64,000 bases of DNA from Fibrella forsythiae. Its GTDB lineage: Bacteria > Bacteroidota > Bacteroidia > Cytophagales > Spirosomataceae. Below the pieces are notes generated by a model. The model ran no database searches. It was given only the letters and a program-made list of their open reading frames with translations, and was not told where the DNA came from. Position 1 is the stretch's first letter, and the number at the start of each line of letters is the position of its first letter. Where the stretch lies: positions 124,001 to 188,000 of the forward strand of contig NZ_JAFMYW010000003.1 of the NCBI RefSeq assembly GCF_017353175.1, given 5' to 3'. Positions 17,409-27,184 of this stretch are shown in pieces. The translations under genes and the position numbers were made by a program.

Positions 17409-18107
17409 ATGAAAACTCAGCTCGTAAACGCACTTCTTGGTTCGGCCTTCACCATTGCATCTCTTTTCGTTAGCACTGCTTCGTTTGCCCAGGTTCAGGT
17501 TGGCTTTCGGGGTGGCGTGAACTGGGGTACTGTTTCAGAACCATCGCTGCTGAAAAACCTCCCTGTTCAGCCTGAGTTGTCACCTGGCCCCGCTGCCGCT
17601 ATTTTCCTCGATATTCCCGTAAGCGATCGGGTATCGTTCCGGCCCGAGGTTGGGTACGTTCAGAAAGGCTTCGTTCTCCGCGAAGGCACAAGCTTCGATC
17701 TGGGTATCATCGATATTCCCATCGGCGCGCGGGTAGCTTACCAAACGCAATCGATTCAAACAGGCCTGTTGGTCAAAGCTAATCTGACAGACGGCCCCGT
17801 TCAACCTTACATTTTTGGTGGCCCCGCCGTTGGTTACTCCTTCGACGGCCGCATTCGTACTCGGGCAACAGCGCTCTTTACCACGCAGAATATGGATGTT
17901 GACCTTGATTTCGGCAACACGCTTAATCCCTGGGATATCAGCGCCGTTGGTGGCCTGGGTCTCTCGGCCGAAATGGGAACTGGCAAGTTTTTTGTTGAAG
18001 CTCGCTATGACTATGGGCTGACCCGTCAGTTGCAGGTGCCTTTGGTTAACCTTCCCGTACGCAACCGCAGCGTTGGTGTTTCGCTCGGCTACGCATTTAC
18101 GCTTTAA
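17409..18107 (+). CDS. Outer-membrane beta-barrel protein, PorT-like
   Basis: This 232-residue protein has a signal peptide ending near SFAQ and a body of alternating hydrophobic strands (VQVGFRGGVNWG, VSFRPEVGYVQKGF, FFVEARYDYGLT) that ends in GVSLGYAFTL. This is the outer-membrane beta-barrel domain 2 type (PorT family) common in Bacteroidota. Some relatives (PorT, SprT) take part in T9SS secretion, but most are unassigned. The open frame begins at a TTG, but the ATG at 17409 directly before KTQLVNALL is the sensible start. It has its own terminator and no operon partner. Confidence 0.8.
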   Translation: MKTQLVNALLGSAFTIASLFVSTASFAQVQVGFRGGVNWGTVSEPSLLKNLPVQPELSPGPAAAIFLDIPVSDRVSFRPEVGYVQKGFVLREGTSFDLGIIDIPIGARVAYQTQSIQTGLLVKANLTDGPVQPYIFGGPAVGYSFDGRIRTRATALFTTQNMDVDLDFGNTLNPWDISAVGGLGLSAEMGTGKFFVEARYDYGLTRQLQVPLVNLPVRNRSVGVSLGYAFTL

Positions 18108-18134
18108 TTTTTGTTGATTACGAATCAATCAATA

Positions 18135-18167
18135 GACGTACCTGCCGTTGGTGGGTACGTCTTTTTT
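18135..18167 (+). terminator. Intrinsic terminator built from two ACGTACC motifs
   Basis: GACGTACC (18135-18142) pairs with GGTACGTC (18154-18161) and six T follow. It lies 28 bases past the barrel-protein stop. Both arms are copies of the over-represented motif. Confidence 0.85.
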
Positions 18168-18230
18168 GTAACGGGTTGCTGCATACTGTGTAAAATGACA
18201 TTCATCATGTAGACAAATGAGAAAAAGTCG

Positions 18231-18260
18231 TTGAGTGGCACTCAATTCTGTTTATTTTTG
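18231..18260 (+). promoter_or_regulatory. Promoter of the desaturase gene
   Basis: TTG (18231-18233), a 19-bp spacer and TATTTTTG (18253-18260) match the Bacteroidota consensus. The start codon is 65 bases further downstream. Confidence 0.68.
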
Positions 18261-18325
18261 TCAGTCCGTAACAGAACAAAACAGCATGGTCGGCTTTACC
18301 GGCTCTGAATTCATCAAATCGAACA

Positions 18326-19360
18326 ATGGCAACACTCATTAACGACTTTACGTACTCAACCAAGTCAGAGCCGCACCGCATGCGCACGCGGCAGATTATG
18401 AAAGCCCACCCAGAAGTGAAAAAGCTGATTGGGCAAAAAAATCCGACTACATTTTGGGTTGCTCTTGGCTGTGTAGCCATGCTCATCACGATGGCGTGGT
18501 TCCTGCGTGATCAGCCCTGGTGGATGGTTGTTGCGGCGGCCTGGTTCATTGGTGCATTTCCGGCCCACACGCTGTTCATCTGCATTCATGAAGCAGCCCA
18601 CAACCTGATTTTTCGTAAGCCCGCCGCCAACGTCTGGACGGGTATCATGGCAAACCTGCCCACGGTATTTCCAACGGCTATTTCATTTAAGAATTTTCAT
18701 ATCAAACACCACGCTTTCCAGGGGGTGCACGAACTCGATGCCGATCTACCCGATTGGTACGAAGCAAAACTGATCAACAACTACGCGATTGGTAAGGCGC
18801 TGTGGCTGCTGCTGTTCCCGATCTTCCAGGGAATTCGCACGCTTCGCTGCATCGAACTGGCCGTGATTGATAAGTGGGTAGTAGCCAACGTAGTGGTTCA
18901 ACTCGTGTTCGACGTACTGATCGTCGTGTTCTTCGGCTGGAAAGCCCTGGCTTTCATGGTTATGTGTCTGTTCTTTTCGGTAGGTCTGCACCCACTGGGC
19001 GCCCGCTGGATTCAGGAGCACTACCTGACCCTCGACCCTGAGCAGGAAACCTACAGCTACTACGGCCAACTGAATGGCGTAAACCTGAACGTGGGTTACC
19101 ACAACGAACACCACGATTTCCCGTCAGTACCCTGGAACAAACTGCCACAACTGAAGCAATCGGCTCCTGAGTTCTACGATACATTGAAATACCACACGTC
19201 GTACGTAAAACTGCTGTTCATGTTCCTCTTCAGCCAGGAAGTGTCACTGTATTCACGCATCGTCCGCAAAGAACGCGGCCGCGTTACCCTTGACGATCAG
19301 TCGAAACCCGACGTTGAGCTGATTCAGGCACAAGCCAAGCCAGAACCCGCTACGGTATAA
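18326..19360 (+). CDS. Membrane desaturase resembling eukaryotic dihydroceramide delta-4 desaturase (DES1)
   Basis: This 344-residue di-iron membrane desaturase has three histidine boxes: H88-EAAH92, H125-IKHH129 and H259-NEHH263. The third sits in ETYSYYGQLNGVNLNVGYHNEHHDFP (key residues YSYYG, NVGYHNEHHDFP), which is close to animal DES1, and the N terminus (EPHRMRTRQIMKAHPEVKKLI) also matches DES1 in layout. DES1 introduces the delta-4 double bond of sphingosine in ceramide. Many Bacteroidota make sphingolipids, so a ceramide substrate is plausible, but an ordinary acyl-lipid substrate is not excluded. Four or more membrane segments lie between the boxes. It has its own promoter and terminator. 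Confidence 0.82.
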   Translation: MATLINDFTYSTKSEPHRMRTRQIMKAHPEVKKLIGQKNPTTFWVALGCVAMLITMAWFLRDQPWWMVVAAAWFIGAFPAHTLFICIHEAAHNLIFRKPAANVWTGIMANLPTVFPTAISFKNFHIKHHAFQGVHELDADLPDWYEAKLINNYAIGKALWLLLFPIFQGIRTLRCIELAVIDKWVVANVVVQLVFDVLIVVFFGWKALAFMVMCLFFSVGLHPLGARWIQEHYLTLDPEQETYSYYGQLNGVNLNVGYHNEHHDFPSVPWNKLPQLKQSAPEFYDTLKYHTSYVKLLFMFLFSQEVSLYSRIVRKERGRVTLDDQSKPDVELIQAQAKPEPATV

Positions 19361-19379
19361 CGTACCTGACTTTTGGATA

Positions 19380-19414
19380 AATGCCCGCTTCTGATGCAGA
19401 GGCGGGCATTTTTT
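19380..19414 (+). terminator. Intrinsic terminator after the desaturase gene
   Basis: AATGCCCGC (19380-19388) pairs with GCGGGCATT (19402-19410) and a T-run follows. It lies 20 bases past the stop codon. Confidence 0.9.
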
Positions 19415-19432
19415 GTGGGCTCGATTTTATCG

Positions 19433-19538
19433 CCAACCCGATGATACGTCGGACCGCCCTGAAGGAGGTTAATGCGCTACGAGATCGATGTCGCGGAACA
19501 GACTCCCCCCCTCAGGGCGGTCCGACGTATCGGGTTGG
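19433..19538. repeat. Long hairpin between desaturase and atpD
   Basis: The arms 19433-19462 and 19512-19538 are complementary except for a 3-base bulge (ATG). The loop is about 49 bases. The arms show no 7-bp period and start with CCAACCCG. It follows the desaturase terminator and precedes the atpD promoter. The rest of the 394-base gap between the genes holds no open frame that looks coding. Confidence 0.85.
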
Positions 19539-19679
19539 GTATGCATACCGGTGAGAATTGGGTCCAACCTTGTTTTTGTCCAAAAAATACAAATCCACGA
19601 TTTCGGCGCGAAAAGGCATAAAAACCTTTTGCACAAATGGTTTAGGCCTGTGATTGCACTACTTACCTATCGAATGAAC

Positions 19680-19711
19680 TTTGCGATTACGCGGTTTTAT
19701 TCCTACTTTTG
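19680..19711 (+). promoter_or_regulatory. atpD promoter
   Basis: TTTG (19680-19683), a 20-bp spacer and TACTTTTG (19704-19711) match the Bacteroidota housekeeping consensus very well. The atpD start is 43 bases downstream. Confidence 0.8.
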
Positions 19712-19724
19712 CGGGCTGAAATAG

Positions 19725-21278
<1,554 letters not shown>

Positions 21279-21287
21279 ACTGATTTC

Positions 21288-21379
21288 GGATTGGGGATTT
21301 TAGATTTCGGATTGACTGCGCTGCCTGGGTAGTATAGTCAATTAGCGGAGCGAAATCCGAAATCCGAAATCCCCAATCC
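21288..21379. repeat. Long hairpin with 7-bp periodic arms inside the atpD-atpC operon (H3)
   Basis: The 26-base arms 21288-21313 and 21354-21379 pair with two mismatches. The left arm reads GGATTGG, GGATTTT, AGATTTC, GGATTGA, a degenerate heptad series, followed by CTGCGCTGCC. It starts 9 bases after the atpD stop and ends 9 bases before the atpC start. It shares the 11-mer GGATTGGGGAT with hairpin H6 at 45 kb. Confidence 0.9.
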
Positions 21380-21388
21380 AACATCACA

Positions 21389-21637
21389 ATGCAACTCGAT
21401 ATCATAACCCCAGACCGGAAGGTATTTTCAGGCGAGGCTTCGTCGGTGACGTTTCCGGGATCGGAAGGTCAGTTTCAGGTGCTGAACGATCACGCGCCGT
21501 TAGTGAGCACACTGGCTCGTGGGCCGGTTACCATTGCCACATCGGGCGGGGTGAAAACCTTTACCGTTGATGGCGGCGTGGTAGAAGTATTGCGCAACCG
21601 CGTTCTGGTGCTTGCTGAAGCCGTTCTGGCCGCGTAA
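21389..21637 (+). CDS. atpC: F1F0 ATP synthase subunit epsilon (short form)
   Basis: This 82-residue protein is the N-terminal beta-sandwich of the epsilon subunit: MQLDIITPDRKVFSGEASSVTFPGSEGQFQ and GVVEVLRNRVLVLAE. The C-terminal two-helix domain that inhibits ATP hydrolysis in E. coli (about 135 residues in total) is absent, which is common in Bacteroidota. It couples F1 rotation to the membrane ring. It is probably co-transcribed with atpD unless the intervening hairpin ends or slows transcription. An intrinsic terminator follows. Confidence 0.92.
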   Translation: MQLDIITPDRKVFSGEASSVTFPGSEGQFQVLNDHAPLVSTLARGPVTIATSGGVKTFTVDGGVVEVLRNRVLVLAEAVLAA

Positions 21638-21657
21638 GACCAACGTACCTATATAAT

Positions 21658-21692
21658 AAAAAAGCAGACTCAGCAACGGGTCTGCTTTTTTT
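21658..21692 (+). terminator. Intrinsic terminator after atpC
   Basis: GCAGAC (21664-21669) pairs with GTCTGC (21680-21685), flanked by A-runs and T-runs that extend the stem. It can work in both directions. Confidence 0.88.
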
Positions 21693-21754
21693 GTGCCTAT
21701 GCTCGCCGCCATCACTCTTAGGAGTCTCTTACTATAGCGAGTGACGTTTACGGA

Positions 21755-21800
21755 CAGCGCTTTTGTCATCCCGACGGAAGGAGGGATGACAAAAGCGCTG
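21755..21800. repeat. 18-bp perfect hairpin holding the GTCATCCC repeat, copy 2
   Basis: CAGCGCTTTTGTCATCCC (21755-21772) pairs perfectly with 21783-21800 across a 10-base loop. Bases 21766-21791 are the exact reverse complement of the element at 4464-4489. It lies between atpC and the converging permease gene. Confidence 0.88.
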
Positions 21801-21870
21801 CTTAAGTTTGCAATACTCAAACACTTAAATTGGTAAAGCATCCGTTCGCGAAGCTGACCTACACGAAATC

Positions 21871-23334
21871 TTACCGAAACGGCCACCACTTCCGCGCCCG
21901 CGAGATGAGCAGGTAGGCAACCGTACCCAGCGCCGTAACAGTCATGCCGGAGAGCATGTACTTGGGACCGGTTGAATAGAAAATATAACCCCATACAGCG
22001 ATAACCAGGATTACCGGCAGTGGGTACAGCGGCATTCGGAATGGAAAATTGACGGCAGGCTTACCCTCAGCCGTTCGTCGGCTGTGCAGCAGAATCAGGC
22101 CCACCGCCTGACCGATGAACTGAATGACTACCCGCATCGCCAGAATCGCTGTGATCACGTTAGCCAGCTTGAACAGCAAGCTGAAGATGAATGCCAGTCC
22201 GCCCAGGAAGAGGAGCGAGATGTAGGGAAATTCGCGGGTAGGGTGAAGTTTGGCAAACATGCTGAAAAACTGCCCGTCGGCCGCTGCCGCGTAAGGAACG
22301 CGGGAATAGCCGAGCAGTACCGCGAACAGAGACGAGAACGCCACAACTAGCACCAGTAAGGTAGCAAATCGGGCCGCTCCGCTACCGTATAGCGCCTCGA
22401 CCATGGTACTGACGATAAACGGGCTGTTGGCCGCTTTTTCGAAGGGCAATACGCTGGCAACGCTCAGATTCAGCGCGCCGTACAAAACGGCAATACCAAT
22501 TACTGACAAAAACATACTCAGCGGAATATTTCGCTCAGGCCGCTTGATTTCACCGCCGAGGTGACAAATGTTGTAATAGCCTAAGTAACAGTAGATTGTC
22601 TTTACTGATGCTACGCCGACCGAAGCAGCCAGCACAGTGGGCGAAACGGTTTCGGCCGATGTCCAGGCATCGCTGAGTAACGTGCCTACCGACCGGGTAC
22701 CGTAGTATAGACCACCCACGATGAGCCAGCCCATCGTGCCGAGTACGCATAGCCATAGCAACACGCTGATGCGGCCAATACCATCGATGCGGCGATAAAG
22801 TAGCGCAATAACCAGCAGTACCACCGTCCCGGAAACGATCCGGCGCGTGACCTCGTCGAGGGGATAGAGATACGAAGCGTATTGAGCAAAACCGATGGCT
22901 CCCGAGGCGACAACGAGTGGTGCCTGAATCAACGTTTGCCAGACGTAGAGAAAGGAAAATAGCTTGCCCCAGCGTTGTTCACCGTACGAGATTTTTAGAA
23001 ACTGATAGCTACCACCCGCCTGCGGAAAAGCCGCGCCAAGCTCCGACCAGACCAGCGCATCGATAATCGAAATCAGGGCGCCCAATGCCCAGGCCAGCAG
23101 AAAATGCGGTCCACCAATGGATTTCATTACCAGTGGCAGCACCACAAACGGCCCAATCCCGACCATGTCGATCATGTTCAGGGCCGTCCCCTGCACCAAA
23201 CTGAGCCGCCGGGGTAACCCAGCGGGGGGCGTCGATTCAGGTACGTTAGAAGGTGTAGACGTGTTCAAATCAAGCAGTTCCTCACTGAAGGTTGTATACG
23301 TCTGTGAATCCGCACCGGGTACGTAAAGTTCCAA
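21871..23334 (-). CDS. APC family amino acid permease
   Basis: This 487-residue transporter has about twelve membrane segments and a cytoplasmic N-terminal tail of about 45 residues rich in Thr, Ser and Pro. The first segment carries the APC signature (LVQGTALNMIDMVGIGPFVVLPL, with the GIGP turn), followed by WSELGAAFPQAGGSYQFLK, the conserved helix 2-3 loop. It should exchange or import amino acids with protons. The specificity is not readable. The long tail could reflect an upstream start choice; an internal start is possible. It is a single minus-strand gene that converges with atpC. Confidence 0.87.
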   Translation of the reverse strand: MELYVPGADSQTYTTFSEELLDLNTSTPSNVPESTPPAGLPRRLSLVQGTALNMIDMVGIGPFVVLPLVMKSIGGPHFLLAWALGALISIIDALVWSELGAAFPQAGGSYQFLKISYGEQRWGKLFSFLYVWQTLIQAPLVVASGAIGFAQYASYLYPLDEVTRRIVSGTVVLLVIALLYRRIDGIGRISVLLWLCVLGTMGWLIVGGLYYGTRSVGTLLSDAWTSAETVSPTVLAASVGVASVKTIYCYLGYYNICHLGGEIKRPERNIPLSMFLSVIGIAVLYGALNLSVASVLPFEKAANSPFIVSTMVEALYGSGAARFATLLVLVVAFSSLFAVLLGYSRVPYAAAADGQFFSMFAKLHPTREFPYISLLFLGGLAFIFSLLFKLANVITAILAMRVVIQFIGQAVGLILLHSRRTAEGKPAVNFPFRMPLYPLPVILVIAVWGYIFYSTGPKYMLSGMTVTALGTVAYLLISRARKWWPFR

Positions 23335-23444
23335 CGGTGGTTGTTCCGGCTGGTTTGACTAAACCCGTTAACTGGGCGTTCGGTACGTGCCTGACGCGTA
23401 GAAAGACTAATAAATAGGGTTGTGGCTGCTCACTCGCTTGGCAA

Positions 23445-23590
23445 CCCCGTCAGGGGTGGTATGTCAATAGATATAGGAAGCTCTGGCAGGGGCGACATGT
23501 AACACACGGGATAAAGCAACATATCGCCCCAGCCGGGGCTAGATTGCTTTTGGGCGTTCTATTCACTACTGACATGGCACCCCTGCCGGG
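23445..23590. repeat. Cluster of four CCGGCAGGGGTGACATGT-like repeat units
   Basis: Four related units of about 20 bp lie in the 318-base gap between permease and alpha-galactosidase genes. Two are on the plus strand (23445-23465, 23481-23500) and two on the minus (23519-23538, 23571-23590), so the whole forms a nested imperfect inverted repeat. The units share a pattern like CCxGGCAGGGGYGxCATGT. I see nothing else coding or regulatory in this gap. Confidence 0.8.
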
Positions 23591-23652
23591 TTTCGACTTG
23601 AATGAACGGCTATGCCTTCCATTTATACTGGTTAGTGCGCTAGCCTTCCACG

Positions 23653-25845
23653 TTACCGCCCTGTCTCCGTCACTTCCAGTACAACGCTGGTGCGGCGGTC
23701 GTTAACGGCGGGGTTTAGGCCAACCGTCATCAGAAAATCGCCGGAGTAGCTGATGGTGCTGTCGATGGGTGATTTAGCACCAGGCATCAGGTTTATTTCC
23801 TGAACGGTATAGCGCTTTTCAGGTTGCAAACCACGTAGCCGGATGGGTGGAAGGTCGCTGCCCGCTTTGAACCGACTGTTGACCAGGTAAGAAAACAGAA
23901 CCGCTTTGTCCTGCTTTTCGCTCACGTAGAACATCGAAGCCACGTCGTGGGTGTAGGGCGACTGAAGCCGATACAGGTCGCCGTGGTAAATAGCGGGTTT
24001 CAGTCGCTCGTAGTTCTTCAGTGCCTGCTGGCTGAATGTCAGTTCGTCGGGCTTCATGTGGCTTACCACCAGGTCATAGCCCAGCTTGCCCATCATGGCC
24101 ACGTCGGTGCGAAACTTGATGGGTACGTTGCTCCAGTTCGTGACATGGTTGCAGGTGGCAATGGCCGGGAAAAACATCGAATAATTGTACTGGATAAAAA
24201 TCCGCTCGCTGGGGCTGGTGTTGTCGCTGGGCCAGAATTCGGTGAAATACTTCAGCGCGCCATAATCGACCCGCGCACCGCCGCCTGAGCAAAGCATCAT
24301 CGGGACAGTCGGGTACTTGGCCCGCAGCCGATCTAATACTTTATACAGTCCCCGCACATAATCGACGTACAGATGACTGGTTGGATTCACTGATGAGTAA
24401 GCATTATAGATTACCGCGTTACAGTCCCATTTGATGTATCCCAATGACGGATTCTTGGTAAACAGCCCATCAACCACACCGTAGACGAACTCCTGAACGG
24501 CCGGATTCGACAGATCAAGCACTTGCTGGTTACGGAAAACGGCATTTTCGCGGTTGGGTAGTTTGATCACCCAATCGGGGTGTTTCGTGTAGAGATCACT
24601 TTTGGGGTTGACCATTTCCGGCTCAATCCAGATGCCGAATTTGACGCCCGCTGCTTCGGCTTCTTTCACGAGGTAGCCGAGGCCGTGGGGCAGCTTCGCC
24701 TTGTTTTCCTGCCAGTCGCCAAGGCCTGCCCGGTCGTTGTTGCGCGGAAACGTGTTACCAAACCAGCCGTCATCGAGCAGAAACAGATCCACGCCGAGTT
24801 TCTTGCCGTCTTTAAACAGATCGACCAGTTTAGGCTCGTCGAAATCGAATTGAGTGGCCTCCCAGTTGTTGAGCAGCGTGAGCCGGTCGCCGTTCCCTTG
24901 CGGAATACGGTGATTGCGGGCCCAGCGATGTAGGCTCCGGCTGGCTCCGCCCGTCCCCTGCGTCGAAAAGGTGTAGATCAGCGCGGGCGTCGTAAAGTCG
25001 CGACCGGGTTCAAGCGTGTATTCTGAGGCGTAGGGGTTGATGCCCGCCAGCACCCGGACATTGTGGTACGGATCAAGCTCAAACGCGAACTGGAAATTGC
25101 CCGACCACGCCAACGTACCGGCCAGCACCTCGCCCTGTTCTTCCTGCGCAGGCTGGTTCAGCGAAAGCATGAACATGGGCGACTGTAACATCTGCGCACG
25201 CGTACCCAGCTTACTGTCAAGTACTTTCATGCCCGCCGTGAGCTGTGTCTCTTCGGGACGTACCTCGCTGGCCCAGTTGCCGTGGTAATGCGTCAGGAAA
25301 TAGGTACCTGCCGATAGGTATAGGTTAGCCGAGGCATATTTCTGCAACCGAACTGCTTTCTTCTCCGTGTGCCGGATCGTTGACCAGCTTTCGAGAACGT
25401 CTTCATTTTGGTATGCCCTGAAATTCAGGGTCACCTCAAACGGGTACTGCGGATCTTTCAGCAGTACCGTTGTCAATGTTTGGCCCTGTCCGGCTGGTTT
25501 TGTCTCGTGCCGAACATACACCAGATCGAGTGAGGAGTTGCCATCAGCGTGGGTCGCCTGAATGGCCGGTTCAAGTAAACTGCGTGACCCGGCGGGGGTG
25601 TAAGCGGCGTTATAAAAATCAGAATAGCCCTCGCTCAGGTACGTTATACCAGGCAACCGGCTGTATTCGCTTGCTCGTTGCAAACGCTTTCCGTGATGGA
25701 CAATGACCAGATGCCCTTCGTTGTTGACCCGCAGCACAAGGGCTGTTCGGGCGGTTTCAATAGGGATCTCGATGATGGCAGCAATAGCCGTTTGGGCAAT
25801 TACCGATAAGGAGAAAAGCAAACTGAGGGTAACTAAAAAGCGCAT
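23653..25845 (-). CDS. Alpha-galactosidase, GH36 family, exported
   Basis: This 730-residue enzyme has a signal peptide (about 1-22), an N-terminal beta-supersandwich, a catalytic (beta/alpha)8 barrel and a C-terminal beta domain (GH36 layout). The nucleophile is D474 in YIKWDCN and the acid/base is D541 in FWPSDNTSP; GIWIEPEMVN and LCSGGGARVDYGALKYF are also family marks. It releases alpha-1,6-galactose from raffinose-type sugars or galactomannan. The next gene on the same strand is a cellobiose 2-epimerase-type enzyme, which suggests galactomannan or mannobiose use; this is inference. Confidence 0.92.
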   Translation of the reverse strand: MRFLVTLSLLFSLSVIAQTAIAAIIEIPIETARTALVLRVNNEGHLVIVHHGKRLQRASEYSRLPGITYLSEGYSDFYNAAYTPAGSRSLLEPAIQATHADGNSSLDLVYVRHETKPAGQGQTLTTVLLKDPQYPFEVTLNFRAYQNEDVLESWSTIRHTEKKAVRLQKYASANLYLSAGTYFLTHYHGNWASEVRPEETQLTAGMKVLDSKLGTRAQMLQSPMFMLSLNQPAQEEQGEVLAGTLAWSGNFQFAFELDPYHNVRVLAGINPYASEYTLEPGRDFTTPALIYTFSTQGTGGASRSLHRWARNHRIPQGNGDRLTLLNNWEATQFDFDEPKLVDLFKDGKKLGVDLFLLDDGWFGNTFPRNNDRAGLGDWQENKAKLPHGLGYLVKEAEAAGVKFGIWIEPEMVNPKSDLYTKHPDWVIKLPNRENAVFRNQQVLDLSNPAVQEFVYGVVDGLFTKNPSLGYIKWDCNAVIYNAYSSVNPTSHLYVDYVRGLYKVLDRLRAKYPTVPMMLCSGGGARVDYGALKYFTEFWPSDNTSPSERIFIQYNYSMFFPAIATCNHVTNWSNVPIKFRTDVAMMGKLGYDLVVSHMKPDELTFSQQALKNYERLKPAIYHGDLYRLQSPYTHDVASMFYVSEKQDKAVLFSYLVNSRFKAGSDLPPIRLRGLQPEKRYTVQEINLMPGAKSPIDSTISYSGDFLMTVGLNPAVNDRRTSVVLEVTETGR

Positions 25846-25899
25846 GAGGAGCAGAGAAAGATCGTCTAAATTAAGGCGTATTCATATGTTAGTAGCCCA

Positions 25900-27135
25900 T
25901 CAGTCAATCAATTTTCCGATGCGCTCCATCGTTTCGATGCAGGCGCGGCCGTTGTGGTAGGGGCATTTCCAGGCGCTGATCTTGGTGTTACCCAGCACTT
26001 TGCCCGTCGGATCGACACCGCTGAACCACTCACCATTTTTTGTGTCGAGCAGGTGATTTTTGGTAAACTCCCAGCTAGCCGCTGATTTGTTGAGGAATAG
26101 TTTGTCCTTGGTAAGCTGGTAGGCGTTCATGAAGCCAACCATCGCTTCGGCCATGACCCACCACGACCGCTCGCGGTTCCACTTTCCGCTGTCGTGGCTT
26201 TGCGTGGGCTTGTGCTCATCGGGACCTTCGTATTCGTAGTTCATGCCGCCATCTGTATCCAAACCAGATAGGGCAGCCCGCGCCATCAGTACTGACTCTT
26301 TCCGAACGCTGATCAGCAAATTGGCTTCGTGCAGGACCTCGGCGGCTTCGAGCAATAGCCACGACGCTTCAATGTCGTGCCCGTAGCTGATACCCGTCCG
26401 GCGCGGTTCCCAACTGGTTCCCTGAAACAAGACCATCCGATGCGTTTTGGCGTCGATGATGTGATTAAGGAAATTGCGAATCAACCCACGTACCTGCGTT
26501 TTTAGCCCACTATCGGGCCAAACGCGGAGCAGGCTGACGAACGCTTCCAGAATGTGTAGGTGGGTGTTCATCGTCTTGCTCTCGCCGTTGTCTTTTCGGG
26601 CAATGGCGTATGATTTCGCTTCGGTCCAGTCGCGGGCGAAGGCTTCGATGAAACCGCCTTTTGCCGGTTCGTAGGCGTGCTTGACCATGTTGCGGTAAAT
26701 ATCCTGCGCAAACTCCAGCGCTGGTTTATGCTTCGTGGCATGGTAGTATTCGCTCAGGCCATACACCGCAAATGCCTGCCCGTACAACTGCTTACTGTCA
26801 TCAGCAACCTTCCCTTTAGCATCGACCATCCAGTAAACACCGCCGTATTGTGGGTCACGGAAATAGGTATTGAGATACTCGAAGGCGCGTTTTGCCACGG
26901 GCAGGTACTCATCGTCATGCTGCGTGTGGCGGGCGGCGGCCGAGAACGTCCAGAGAATACGGCTATTCAGCACTACGCCTTTCGCATCGTTGGGCTTAGG
27001 TACGTTATCGTATCCGACCGTTCCGTAGAACCCGCCATTGACTGGGTCGGGTGCATAGCGTTGCCAGTAGGCCAGAATGTCTTTCAACTCCTGGCTGAGT
27101 TCACGCTGCCAGAGGCGCAGGTCGGGTACGGTCAT
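25900..27135 (-). CDS. AGE family epimerase, cellobiose 2-epimerase type
   Basis: This 411-residue (alpha/alpha)6-barrel protein belongs to the N-acylglucosamine 2-epimerase superfamily. The features NSRILWTFSAAARH, QLYGQAFAVYGLSEYY, NTHLHILEAF, GHDIEASWLLLEAAE and RERSWWVMAEAMVGF fit cellobiose 2-epimerases, which invert C2 of the reducing glucose or mannose of beta-1,4 disaccharides. No signal peptide is visible, so it acts in the cytoplasm. With the GH36 enzyme downstream and a sugar isomerase-like gene upstream it probably belongs to a beta-mannan or cello-oligosaccharide pathway. A GH130 phosphorylase, the usual next step, is not in the window. Confidence 0.87.
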   Translation of the reverse strand: MTVPDLRLWQRELSQELKDILAYWQRYAPDPVNGGFYGTVGYDNVPKPNDAKGVVLNSRILWTFSAAARHTQHDDEYLPVAKRAFEYLNTYFRDPQYGGVYWMVDAKGKVADDSKQLYGQAFAVYGLSEYYHATKHKPALEFAQDIYRNMVKHAYEPAKGGFIEAFARDWTEAKSYAIARKDNGESKTMNTHLHILEAFVSLLRVWPDSGLKTQVRGLIRNFLNHIIDAKTHRMVLFQGTSWEPRRTGISYGHDIEASWLLLEAAEVLHEANLLISVRKESVLMARAALSGLDTDGGMNYEYEGPDEHKPTQSHDSGKWNRERSWWVMAEAMVGFMNAYQLTKDKLFLNKSAASWEFTKNHLLDTKNGEWFSGVDPTGKVLGNTKISAWKCPYHNGRACIETMERIGKLID

Positions 27136-27184
27136 AGAAAAAGGTCATTAGGTAGTCATTCGCCTACGGCGTCGTTCCTTGTCA

